Part shown: piece by piece, positions 22,500 to 32,909 of the stretch | Position numbering within the stretch: the stretch's first letter is position 1 | Layout of the letters: the number at the start of each line of letters is the position of its first letter | NCBI GenBank assembly: GCA_000727475.1 | Contig: KL647291.1 | Location: 1,285,562 to 1,349,561, forward strand | DNA: 64,000 nucleotides | DNA from: Sarcocystis neurona | Taxonomy: Eukaryota; Apicomplexa; Conoidasida; Eucoccidiorida; Sarcocystidae | Direction of reading: 5' to 3' | Program-made: the position numbers and the translations under genes | Notes under the pieces: model-generated | Databases searched by the model: none | Told to the model about the DNA's origin: nothing | The model's input: only the letters and a program-made list of their open reading frames with translations

Positions 22500-23182
22500 T
22501 GTGTGTGTGTGTATATGTGTGTTTGTGAGCACTGCGAGAACGTCACTCCTCCTGCGTTCTCAAAATTTCCCAGCGGGCAGAGCTGCGCCTCTACGAAGGA
22601 AAACGGAGAGCTTCCCTTCTTTTTCTTCTGCTTCTTTCTCCTGCCCACTGTCTGCAAGTCCACACAAGTGTCTGCGCGTGCATCCGACTTTTCTGCGTGC
22701 GGGATATTTGTTTCCACGCTTGTCGCAGGAACACGTGTGTCTCCGGAGACGTAGTAGGGTGTTGTATGTATGTACGTATGTATATATGTATGTATGTGTG
22801 TGTGTGTATACGTGTGTGGAGATAAAAAGGACACATGCGTGCATCTACCTTCACGACTGTCACAGGAACGTTATACATAGATATTTATATATATATATGT
22901 ATATATATGTCTGGTCTGTGTGTGTCTGTTTGCATGTAGACATGGCCCTGTAGTGGGAGCGGCTTTTGTGTCCAGCGGGGTGTATGACTGTACGTCTGTT
23001 GATTTGTTCGCGCCTGCCTATTTATGTTTGCGTGTGTTCGTGTGGATCCGTGACGACACACCTCTCAGAATATATTATATATATATGTATTATATATTTC
23101 CACATTCCTGCGCACACACATGCAGGTAGGTGCGCACCTGTAGGTGTGGGTGGTGTGTGTGGAGAGGCCGGTTCATTAGCAG
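22500..23182. other. Probable intron, TA/TG-rich
   Basis: Exon-like sequence at about 22530-22650 is open in three frames and cannot be assigned. The rest is (GTAT)n, (TA)n and TG repeats. Confidence 0.35.
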
Positions 23183-23794
23183 AGGCAGGCGTCCTCTTCT
23201 GGCCACAGGACGTTCGGGGAGCTTCTTATTCTTCGTACAAAAAATATGTCTTTTCGCGAACGTTATCTTGGCGCGTGTCCAGGCCTCTTCTGTAAGGCGT
23301 GCACAGCGCAGCACGGTCAACTGGCGGCAACAGAATTTCCCTCTCTGTCTCTCTCTCTATACGTGCGTAACTGTACACGTCTGTAGAAGGGTTCTGCTAT
23401 GTCCTTGTGTGTGTATATATATATGTGTTTATTTGCTCTTTACGTATCGAGATGCGCACGTGTACGTACCTGTTTAGGCGCAGTACATATATATATGCAT
23501 GTGTATGTGTGTACACGTGGAGGCGTGATCTGTCTGTTTGTTTTCTAGAGGGGTCTGCTTTGTCGGTTTCTCCCTAGAAACTGTTGTGTCCTCTACCAGC
23601 GGTACCGTTACACTGCATACACTGTCGACGCTAAGTCTGTCGTAAGTATTGCGGCCTTTTCAGCCTTTGCTTCACGTCCGAAATATCTGCAGCTCTTCTC
23701 ACCGCAGGCTGCAGACTGCGCAGTGGGCGCGCACGTACGTTTGCCGCTGCTGCGGTCACGCGTATCTCCTCTCCTGTGCTCCGGTGCTTCATGA
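23183..23794 (+). CDS. Two phase-matched terminal exons, unknown protein
   Basis: Exon 23183-23291 follows TTAGCAG and reads AGVLFWPQDVRGASYSSYKK, then YVFSRTLSWRVSRPL, leaving two bases at a GTAAGG donor. Exon 23578-23794 follows the pyrimidine-rich TCTCCCTAG and supplies the one base needed. It continues NCCVLYQRYRYTAYTVDAK, SIAAFSAFASRPKYLQLFS, and stops TGA at 23792. The 286-bp intron, strong sites and matching phase argue for a real gene. No homopolymer and no recognised domain are present. It could be the 3' end of the Ala-rich gene at 15.3 kb, or a separate gene whose start is hidden near the N gap. Confidence 0.5.
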
Positions 23795-24723
23795 ATAAAA
23801 AGGATTGCTCTTTTACCGACAAGCGCCTTCCTGCAATTACGCGCCACGTGTGTCCTCTCCACTGGAAACAGGCTCGCGTTGTCTGTACACTCTATTACTC
23901 AAGGCCCAGGGACAGCGCTGCGGCACCGCATGCCAACGCCTTGCATGTAGACGTTGCACTGCCTCTCTACTTTCCCATCGACCAACACACATCGTTACTG
24001 AGTCGTTACCATAAAGAGACACTTGGTTCCGGTGTACCAACAGCCGCTCCTTTTCTTTTTAAAAGGTTCGGGTCGTTCTTCGCATGCAGGAGCATTCGTT
24101 GACATGAACTGCGTGATAGCCGTTCTATAGATGGCCGCTACACAAGGACAGAGAGCTGTCACGTAACAGTTCATCGAAGCTGCGGAGGGCCGGCAGGTCC
24201 GCCGTTGCTCACCTTTCAAAGTTACGTTTGGTAGAACATAGGTGCACGAAGATACGGCCGACGACCCCACGCGAAAGAAACTCGATACCTAGAGAGACGT
24301 GAGGGTGCGTACTCCACGCAGGCACGTGAGAGGCGCTTTAACGGTGAAAGACGTCGACAACATCGAAGAGAACGTGGAAGTAACATGTAGGAAATGAAGT
24401 TAATACAAAGGAGATTCTTTTGCGTGTATGCGCGTCTCCCACATGTGTACGTGTGTAAACACAGATCTGAATACGCGTGTGTGAGCCGTTGTTGTGTTAG
24501 AATAAACGGGTGTGGGGCACTAGGCCGTGTGCCGTTATCTGCTTGCTGCTGTTTGCTGTCTCCTGTCCTCCCAACGAGACGAAAATTCACACAGAAGCAC
24601 AACGTCCGTTTTCACGGGAAGACTGTACTTCATTCACACATGCCTGCGCGCGCTGCAACTTCTCGCGGATGCAAGATTGCCTTTTGTGAGGCTCAGTTTT
24701 CCCGTGACAATAGGACTCGCGCT

Positions 24724-24765
24724 TGCATTTTCTGCGCCGGTCGCAAACACAAACCTGAGCACTGT
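24724..24765 (+). other. CCHC zinc-knuckle pattern in an open frame
   Basis: The frame at 24394-24951 contains RACIFCAGRKHKPEHC, an exact C-x2-C-x4-H-x4-C spacing as found in retroelement Gag and some RNA-binding proteins. No reverse transcriptase, protease or long terminal repeat was found nearby, so this could be chance. Confidence 0.2.
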
Positions 24766-24875
24766 ACATTGTGCTGCTGCTGGTCTGCAGGTGCACGCCG
24801 TACACTTCTCGAGTATAGCGGTAGCTCTCTCACATGTGCTTGCAGCTCTTTAGGTAAAAAGATCTACGACGAGCA

Positions 24876-25135
24876 CGTTTTTCCTGTGCGCATAAAAGAA
24901 TACCTGGCCGTAGGCAGATGCGTCTCCATATACACTCACATATACTCGTGAAAATTCGTACATCTATACATAACTAAATGCACACCCGTCGTCTTCTACG
25001 AAAAGCCCGTTCTTCCTGTGTGTATGAAAGTATACCTGAACGTAGGTAGATGCGTGTTAATGTCCCTCCACGTATACTCGTAAACATTCGTATATCTAGA
25101 CATACGTAAGTGCATGCCTGTCGTCTTCAAATTCT
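24876..25135 (+). repeat. Two-copy tandem duplication, about 132 bp
   Basis: Copies start near 24876 and 25008 (CGTT-TTCCTGTG). They share GTAGG-AGATGCGT, ATATACTCGT-AA and GTCGTCTTC at equivalent positions. Divergence is about 20 percent. Confidence 0.8.
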
Positions 25136-25381
25136 ATAGTTTTTGTATCTGTAGGGGCCACACACATCACGATCGCGTTAAACTGCAATAATGAACGCGC
25201 CTGACCAACACGCGTGCGCGCGTGGACTTGTCTAGGAAACTCTGTGTGTGTGCGTGTGTGCACCTCTGCGTGTGTGCACCTGTTCGTGTGTGCACCTGTG
25301 CGTGTATACAAAGATGTATGTATTTGTCTTCCTCTATACCTAATTCGTAGCGTGTTCTACTGCACTACTGGAGGATTACCT

Positions 25382-28256
25382 TCAGTGGACAAGGTCGAAA
25401 ACGAGGGTGAACAGAAGTGCGCCGGTAGTGAGCAGCAGATGGGGAGTGACGTGGATCGCACTGGCTGGAATAGTGACGTACACTTTGCATGCTTTGTTGC
25501 GCATCTCAGGGCTGCTGGTAACAAGCGGTGGCCCGCCTGCAGTACCAGAAGCTGCTGCTGCTGTTGGTGGTGCTGCTGGGACTGCTGGTGGTGCTGGTGG
25601 TGGTGCAGCTACTGCTGCTGGTGCTGCTGCTCCTGGTGCTGCTGCTGCAGGCGGTGCAGTCACTGCTGCTGCTGCAGGCGGTGCAGTCGCTGCTGCTGCT
25701 GCTGCCGGTGGGGGGGCGGCTGTTGGTGGTGGTTGCGCGTTTCTGAGGGAAATGTAAGATACTGGGATAGTCGCTGGTTGGACAGCAAGCGCCGCTGCAG
25801 GTGCTGCTGGTACGACGGCAACAGGTGCTCTTGCATTCACTGGTGCTCCTTGCATGCCCTCCCCTTGTTTGTCTTCATCGTCTTCATTCTCCTTTGTCTT
25901 CCCAGCTTGCGCTGCAGTTGCTCCTGCTGCTTGTCCAGCTGCTGCTGTCTGTACTGCTGGGGATGGCGCTGCTGCTGCGGCCTGGCCAGCAGCGCACAAA
26001 TAGCAAATTTTGACTGGAACAGGTGGCAGTTGGCTTACTTCGAGAGTGAACGTTCTGAACGGAGCTTGAGTACCAGCTTCTGCTTGCACCGCTGTTCGTA
26101 CAGCAGTGGGAGATATGCTGGATAGCGGCAGCTCTACAGTACATTCTGAGTCATACACCTTAAGTGGATCGGCCGGTGCCAAGCCAGCATAACCTGCTGT
26201 ACCACAGTTAAACGGTACTTTGCCTCCCCCTGCCGGAATTGCTACCTCCACTGATCCTCCTGATTGATAACAGTCTGCAGCAGTCGCAGCAATGCCAACA
26301 CAGCAGCGACCTACACCTGCGGCACCGTCGGAGTACTTTCACGCGCGTATATTGCTAGATGTGTACTAAATGTATCTCTGTATATCACGAGTACACGTTT
26401 GTACAGCGAAATCGTGAAGCCAGCGAACCCAACAACTGGATGCGTCTGCCCAGCTACCAGCAGGTATGGGCTTCCATTTGCACCTGCCAGATACGTACTA
26501 CTAAAAAATGTGTATACCCTAACGAGTACATACCTATCCAGAGACAACTTAAAGCCAGCGAAGGAACACGACAACCGGGTGCACCTCCCCAGCCACAAGC
26601 AGGAATAGACTTCCAGCTACATTGTAAGAATGGTAAAATGCTAAGATTATTGCAACGAACTTATCGTTGCAACCGTCTGCAGCAGCAGCCACAGCAGCGG
26701 AGCAGCGGCGGTAGAGCTGTAGCACGAACAGCTCAGGTGGCCACATGCACAGTACAAAGACCCATTCACAATGCATTCACACAGAGGTATACACGCGTGA
26801 GTGTAGGCTTGTCCCAGATATATATATATATATACGCATAAATGTAAGCGTGTGCTTACCGGCACACCGGCAAGGTGCTGCCGCACAGCATTGAGTCCTG
26901 CAGTGCGTCCTTCCACAGGCACTCACCTCTTCGATAGGTCTTACTCTGCCGCGGATACTGTATGTGCATTGTTGATAGCAGATTATTGAACCAGATACGG
27001 AAGGTTGACGTCGTTTCCAAGAAACCGCAGTACAGCTACAGTAAGGCCCTCCCTGTGAGGGTGTTACTGCCGAGTCTGTGAAGCTGATTCTACCCGGGCA
27101 GTGTGGGGCTGCTGCTAGGATAGAAAGTGCATTCTTCGACACACCGCCATACTTACAACTTCTGCTACTGCACCTATGTAGAGTGTGCTGTTTCTGTCTC
27201 TCTCACTTACTGCAATCATACTTTGATTCACCTCTGTAAGGGGATCTCTACTTATCTGTAAGCCCTGCAGTAACGGCTGCACAGCATTCATAACGCATTT
27301 TCCTCTCATTCTTGTATGCCCTCACGTGTTGTTGCGTCTCACTGTCCTGCCCCACATAACATTGCTGATGTTGCGGAGGCGATGCATCGCAGTTGCCGGC
27401 TGCTGGTATCCCTGCAGTTGTTGCTGGTGTGTCTGACCAAAGAGACACCTTCCCCTCCTAGCGGCTGCGCGGTTTTACACAAATTAGTGGGACGCCCTTG
27501 GGGGTGCTGTTTTCCTCTCTTGTTTGCGTCATACAAAGTGCTGGTTCTGTAAATGGCGGTTTGGTACAGGTAACGCACAGCCCTCTCTCCCCCGCCGCTT
27601 TGACACCGCCCGCGATCAGACTAATTAGAGTTTCCTTACTTTTTATCGTTGCGGGACAGATCGCCTCTCGGGAAAACTACGAGCGGTTTCTTACTTCCCA
27701 GAGTGGCCGGTATAACGTCCACAGTGATTTTGCACTTCTGGTCGTGGACGAGGGAGGAGCTCCACGGTTCTTTGCTGCAGAAAAATTTCCATTTCTGCGG
27801 CTCCGTAGGAAGTGCCAAGACGTTCAGAAAATAGGTGCTGGTTTGGGGGATTCTGCTGAGTGTTGCCCCCGTTAGGGGTGCTTTCGTGCTACACATGTCG
27901 TCTACACAGTACTGCTGCTGTTCTGCGTTGAGCTCCGGCCATAAGTGGGGGGTCTCGCTGCTGCAGGAGAACACTCGCGTTAATTGGACCTCTGACACAG
28001 ACAGCTCTAAAGAACCCCCTGCCTCGCACGTTGCCGCTGCGGGCTGCTGATGCTGATGGTGCAGCTGCTGCAGGACGCCGTGCCGCTGATGTTGCATTGC
28101 TTGGAACGCCTCGACTACTTTAGGGTGCAGTAGCAGTGACTGTAGCAAAACCGTGAGGATTAGAAGCGTCCGTGCTATTGGAAGCAGAAGCAGTAAGCGT
28201 GAGCTACAGAAATGTATGTCAATGGACAATCGAAAATGCAGCACTATCGAAGCCAT
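25382..28256 (-). CDS. SRS/SAG1-like two-domain surface antigen, putative GPI anchor
   Basis: The exons are 28256-27695 and 26274-25382 on the minus strand. The first ends in phase 1 (one base, A) at GTAAGA and the second starts with AC after CTGCAG, giving one 484-residue protein. The ATG (AAAATGG context) is followed by a hydrophobic signal at about residues 20-43. Domain 1 has six cysteines at 77, 98, 117, 122, 160 and 175, with the order C, F-C, Y-C, C, LP-x-P...FFC and CKITVDV. This is the layout of SRS (SAG1-related) domains. Domain 2 repeats it: CYQSGGSVEV (189), FNC (211), C232, LPPVPVKICYLC (278, 281) and CKVYVTIPA (450). Between C281 and C450 sits an insertion of roughly 165 residues, mostly Ala and Pro. 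A hydrophobic C-terminus (about 464-484) suggests GPI attachment. SRS proteins of tissue-cyst coccidia mediate attachment and are immune targets; that role here is inference. Confidence 0.75.
26365..26630 (+). repeat. Two-copy tandem duplication (141 bp) in the antigen intron
   Basis: Copies offset by 141 bp share ACGAGTACA, AAGCCAGCGAA and CCCAGC-AC-AGCAGG at matching positions. The duplication lies inside the 1420-bp intron of the minus-strand antigen gene. Confidence 0.75.
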
Positions 28257-29975
28257 TTTGCAGAGGGAGGAGCAAAAGCTGCAAAACAAACTGGAAAGCA
28301 GTACGTCCACACAGGGTTGTCAGCGCGCGCATCAAGCTGCTCTTCCACAGCGGTGTACCGCACGCTTGCGTGTACTCGTATCCGTAACATGCATGCATGT
28401 AAAACTGTGGTAGAAACGCACACGGAAGTGGACAGATGCGTACACGTCTTCTCAGGCAAAGATTTGTGTATACTGTAGCATAAGGGACTGAGGTATCTGG
28501 GCAAGTAGAGACGAGCCAGTTTACAGATGGTAGACGGGAGGACAAACGTGCGCACATACACACACACATGTGGGACGTCCTATGCAATGGTAGAACTGGG
28601 ATTGTAGGCGGATACTACAGACCGAGATATGCACGCACATGCATGTGTACGAGAAGAAGGTTGATAAGCACGCGTAAAAAACGAGTTGCAGCGAACCCGC
28701 TGGGGCGCCGTGCACAATTGTAGAGCTGCTAAAATATATACGGGTAGAGCTTGAAACATGCGTGCATGCCAGAAGCTGTACACTAAATTACTATATATGC
28801 TTAAAAAGGTGTACTCTCGCACATGTTGGAATGCATGTTAAAGTGCATAACCTTACACATACAACGTTAAAGAACCCATAAATTACCTACGTACAAGAAT
28901 CCATAACAAGGTGCAAAACCTGAGGTATGACGCTATGGAGAAATATAAATAGAGGGTACGTACGCACAGCGGTGGACAGATGTGTACAAATAGGCAAACC
29001 CATCCAAATGCAGAAGACAAGTATTACGAAATGTAAGTCGGACGCTGACCGCGAAACCGCTTGTCTAGAACACCCCGTGTAAGGCTCTACCTGGGGTTTG
29101 TAGCGACCAGCTGAACAGGAGGGGCGACACTCTGGGGATGGATAGGCCAGTGCAGAAGTTGATGAGGCAGGTGACGGAGATTGTGGACATATACACACGT
29201 GCATGCGCCCTCAACTGAAACGGGGCGAATTCACGCTGAGAAGACACATTCGATAAACATGTTTTTGTACAGCTGCACGTACTGTATTACACGAATAGGA
29301 AGAACCGCGGCAGCAAGGCAAAGTCGCTGAAGTGCAGACATCTGCACAGGATATGCGTCACAGACGTGTGTGCAGAATACGCGTCGCGCAAGATGAAGAG
29401 TCCCTCGGCAGGAGGAAAAATTTCGTATACACGTAGGATTCACAAGCACGACCGGCACTCTACAGACGGACTGCGAACGCGTGGAGACCACGTGAGCATT
29501 CTTATAAGTGTATTTGTATACGAATATGTGTACGCGTATGCATATAATGTAGGAAGGAAAGCAGACATTGACTGGGCAGGCAGATACTTTTCGATTACCA
29601 CCGTGTGTGTATATATGCAGTATGTCCGTATATGTGTGGCTGCCGGTGAGTCTACCTCAATATGCTGGCAAGGAGACGCCTATATCAGACGTATGTCCTT
29701 TATCTGTATTGAAGGGACAGGATGCGTACAGTGACACGTGCGTAATGCTACTGAGTCTGCCGCTAGTCACAATCAGTGTGTGTACGTATACACCTCTACG
29801 GGTACAGGTACGGTCAGGCACCACGGACACGTTACCATACGCACACACGTGTTCTTACGTATGTATACGTATATACGTGTACGTTAGACAGGGAGGGAGA
29901 GAGAGAGAAAGGAAAAAAAGAGAAAACCAACTTCCTGCACACTACACAGTGAGTTGCAGCATGGACATATATGTA

Positions 29976-30006
<31 letters not shown>

Positions 30007-32360
30007 GTATATGACGTGTCAGGTCATGAATGCAGGCTGGAGACGAAGCTATTGCACAGCTGCATGTACAGCACGTAGAAGTACGTAGGTGCAGGTATAT
30101 CCGTCTTCCGGGTGTTCAGGTGCGTATGTATGCACAAAGTGTAGCTGGAGAAGAAAAGGCCGGCAGCGGAGTAAACGGGGAACATTAACACAAAAAGATA
30201 CACAAAAATGCAGGTGTGTACATACTCTAACGCGACGCGCTCTCCAGCACAGGTCACTTGGCAGAAGGATTTCATAGCTGCTGCAGTGGCTTTCCAGAAA
30301 GGTCGGATATCCGACAACTAGAGTATAGTGCACTGCAGAAATGTCTCTTTCTCTCTTCGGCGTTATGTAAGGCTATTCAGCTACATGTAATGTGTGCACG
30401 AGCGTGTGAGGGAAGCCGAGTACGTCGTCCATCTGCACCAGTCATCCGCAGTTTTCATGCATACACTAGTGAGGCAAAAGTGGGCGAACACTGTACCGCG
30501 TTCTTCCCCCAAAAGTACTTGTGGACATCTCTCTGTTCGACAGGTGCGTGTGGGAATACGTGGAAAAAAGAACTATGTGTGTACACGTAGGGTCTCCTCT
30601 AGTGGACTAGTCTACCGCTCCATTGTTTCGTTTTACTCTCCATATTTCGGTTTTCGTCAGTGCCTCCCTCTGCAGCAACAAGAGGATTTCCTTAACGCGC
30701 CCTTCTCAGATTGTCTTGTCATTCTGCAGGTGCGTATGTGCACGTGGAAGTCGGCCTGTCCGTAAAGGGAGCAAAGACGAACTTGTAGCAACAGTCCCAC
30801 CTGGAGGATGACTTCTGCCCCACTCTTCCTGTATTGAGGTGACAGCTCTCTATAAAAAGATATTGTGCAAATAGCGGTGAAAATACAGATGCGCTTTAGC
30901 GCTTCAACAATTGTCGCTATCAACTGTGCCATAAACTGTTTCTGAAGAGGTTCAATTTTGCTGCAGCTTTCTGTTCGTCTTCACACAAGTAATGGTGGCT
31001 GCCTGTCTGCTGCAGCAAGGACACCTTCGTCATCCTTATTACGTCGTTTGTGTTCTCGGAGCCCCCCTCTGCTATTCGTTGACAGCGATTGCCGCTAGTC
31101 TTCCTCCAGCTATCGTAGGGGGTTTCTCTTTTGCGTCTTACACGTGAGATAGTCTGGATATCCCTGTCTCAATCAGCAATGTATATATTTTGGTACTTCC
31201 ATGTAGACCGACGTATCCATCTATCATTTGCTAACACTTGCAGAACAGGTGTATTCATCACTATCAATGCTTCCTAGGGTGCCATCAAATCTTCTTCTTT
31301 GGCTGGGTAATTTGTGTGTCCGTAGCTCTTTATCTCGGAATCTCAGAGCTCGTCAATTTTATGTGGCAACGGTAGCAGGCGCAATGCGGGCACTACCGGC
31401 ATCAGCGCCATGCATCTTTACAAGCGTTCTGCGGCGCTAGCAGATGCTACGCATAAGAAGACGGAAAATACACGGTTTCCTGTGCGGCACACACCATGAT
31501 ACGGACCCCAGCAAGCTGCGCCTCCATTGTTCTCAGGTGACAGCGTTGGCCACTAGGCTTCTGTATATATACATCTGTCAATAAGTGTAGTTTCTGCTTC
31601 AGACGATTATACGTACGTAGTGGAGGATCGCAATAGTGTGCGTGTATGGACTTCAAATTAGTTGGACGGCATCAATTCGCGTGACACACCTAGGACAGCC
31701 GTGCCCAGATGCATTATCGCGTCGATGCTCATGTTATCCCGACAAACAGGTATAACACAGTTGACAACAGTGTCGCTATCATAGGCGCTCTAGAGATCAA
31801 TGTGTTTCTATCTGGCGGAATATTGACATTAATATTTAATATAAACATAGATATGTGTATATATAGGAGAGAGACAGCGAGTAAAAGATAGAAACACACA
31901 AGCACTTTCTAGCGGGGAGGCATCGGACATAGATTAGCTCCTTATACGCATTTATACGTTATACAAATTTACACGTGTAGATCACAGATCTACTTCTACA
32001 AGGTTCTGCGCCTCTGCTTTTTGGTCGTCCTCTGTATAGGTGTGCTCGTCGACCGTACGCTTCCTCGGAACGTGGAAAACACTCCATCAATCAAGGTTGC
32101 GTAGGTGCATACTGGATACAACAGATATTGACGCACAAATTGTGACGGACACGCATGATCGTACGCGTACACTTGAACGCAGGCATTTACGCATCTACAG
32201 ATACAAGCGCACCTAGACGTAGTTGTAGAAGGTACACACATACGTACTCACTAATGTGTGTATTTTTCCACGTTTCGATTCTGCTTTGTCTTCGATGAGC
32301 TTATATGCGCGTCTGTATATGTACTGACGCATAGACAAGTGCATCTCCTGGGGCGACTTA
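28257..32360. other. Intergenic upstream of the antigen gene
   Basis: This stretch is low in triplet repeats, with TA tracts at 29980-30010. Open frames are short. A minus-strand frame at 30932-30801 begins MAQLIATIVEALKRICIFTA and resembles a signal-type start, but no partner exon is clear. The promoter of the antigen gene should lie just above 28256; I see no recognisable core element. Confidence 0.4.
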
Positions 32361-32449
32361 CAACAATATGCTGGTCGCGGAGTTGAATATGTGGATCAGA
32401 CCGCAGAATGTACTCGCCAAAGCCAGGCGAATACTATTACTCCCAGCAA

Positions 32450-32790
32450 CTCCGTCCTTACGTCCTCCCTCAGCTCCGTCTCGGTCTTGTAGCTCCTTCT
32501 CCGCGTGGAAACGTTATCTCCTTTTCTTTCCCTGTCCCTTCTTGTTCTGGCAAGCACTCTTGCCCCTTGTTGTTCCACTTCTTCGTTTTCTCCTCGACCC
32601 CTTAACTTCTCTGCATTCTTCGTCTCCGCAAGCTTTTCGTGGTTGTCTTTCCTGTATTGTCTGGGTTCTCCTTCTCCGCCTCTTGCTCTCCTTCTCCTCT
32701 TCTTGTTCTCCTTTTCCTCTCCTTGTTTTTCTTCCCCTGTCCCGACTTCTCTTCTTCTCTTTCATTTGCTGATCTTTGTTCCTCTCCTTT
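32450..32790. repeat. Polypyrimidine tract (plus strand)
   Basis: About 340 bases of C/T-rich sequence (TTCTCCTTCTCC-like) read as Leu/Ser/Phe on plus and as Lys/Arg/Glu on minus. The long open frames here follow from this composition. A plus segment after CACCAG at 32800 (RKCVPSFVYRVKPLTSADGY) may be an exon. Confidence 0.6.
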
Positions 32791-32877
32791 CTTCACCAGC
32801 ACGACGCATAGGCGCCACCAGAAAGTGTGTACCATCTTTTGTGTACCGGGTCAAGCCGCTGACTAGCGCAGACGGCT

Positions 32878-32909
32878 ACAAAATGTGGTGCACGTACACC
32901 ACATTTTGT
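32878..32909. repeat. Perfect 13-bp inverted repeat, 6-nt loop
   Basis: ACAAAATGTGGTG (32878-32890) and CACCACATTTTGT (32897-32909) flank CACGTA. It can form a 13-bp hairpin. The core CACGTA extends a palindromic CACGTG-like centre. Confidence 0.85.

Larger units (their letters stand above)
23795..25381. other. Intergenic with weak coding hints
   Basis: Several frames are open at 23.8-24.1 kb and 24.39-24.95 kb. In the second, the plus frame carries a CCHC zinc-knuckle pattern and an overlapping frame ends in a hydrophobic tail. No start, splice pair or further element is secure. From 24.87 kb on it is a 132-bp tandem duplication and TG repeats. Confidence 0.4.

Noticed and set aside
21579..22528. 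Long frames spanning the N run
   Set aside because: They are open only because N cannot encode a stop.
26275..27694. Extra coding exons inside the antigen intron (minus frames such as 27339-27578 and 26777-27142)
   Set aside because: The flanking exons join in phase without them and produce tandem domains with correct spacing. None of the internal frames adds an SRS-like cysteine pattern.
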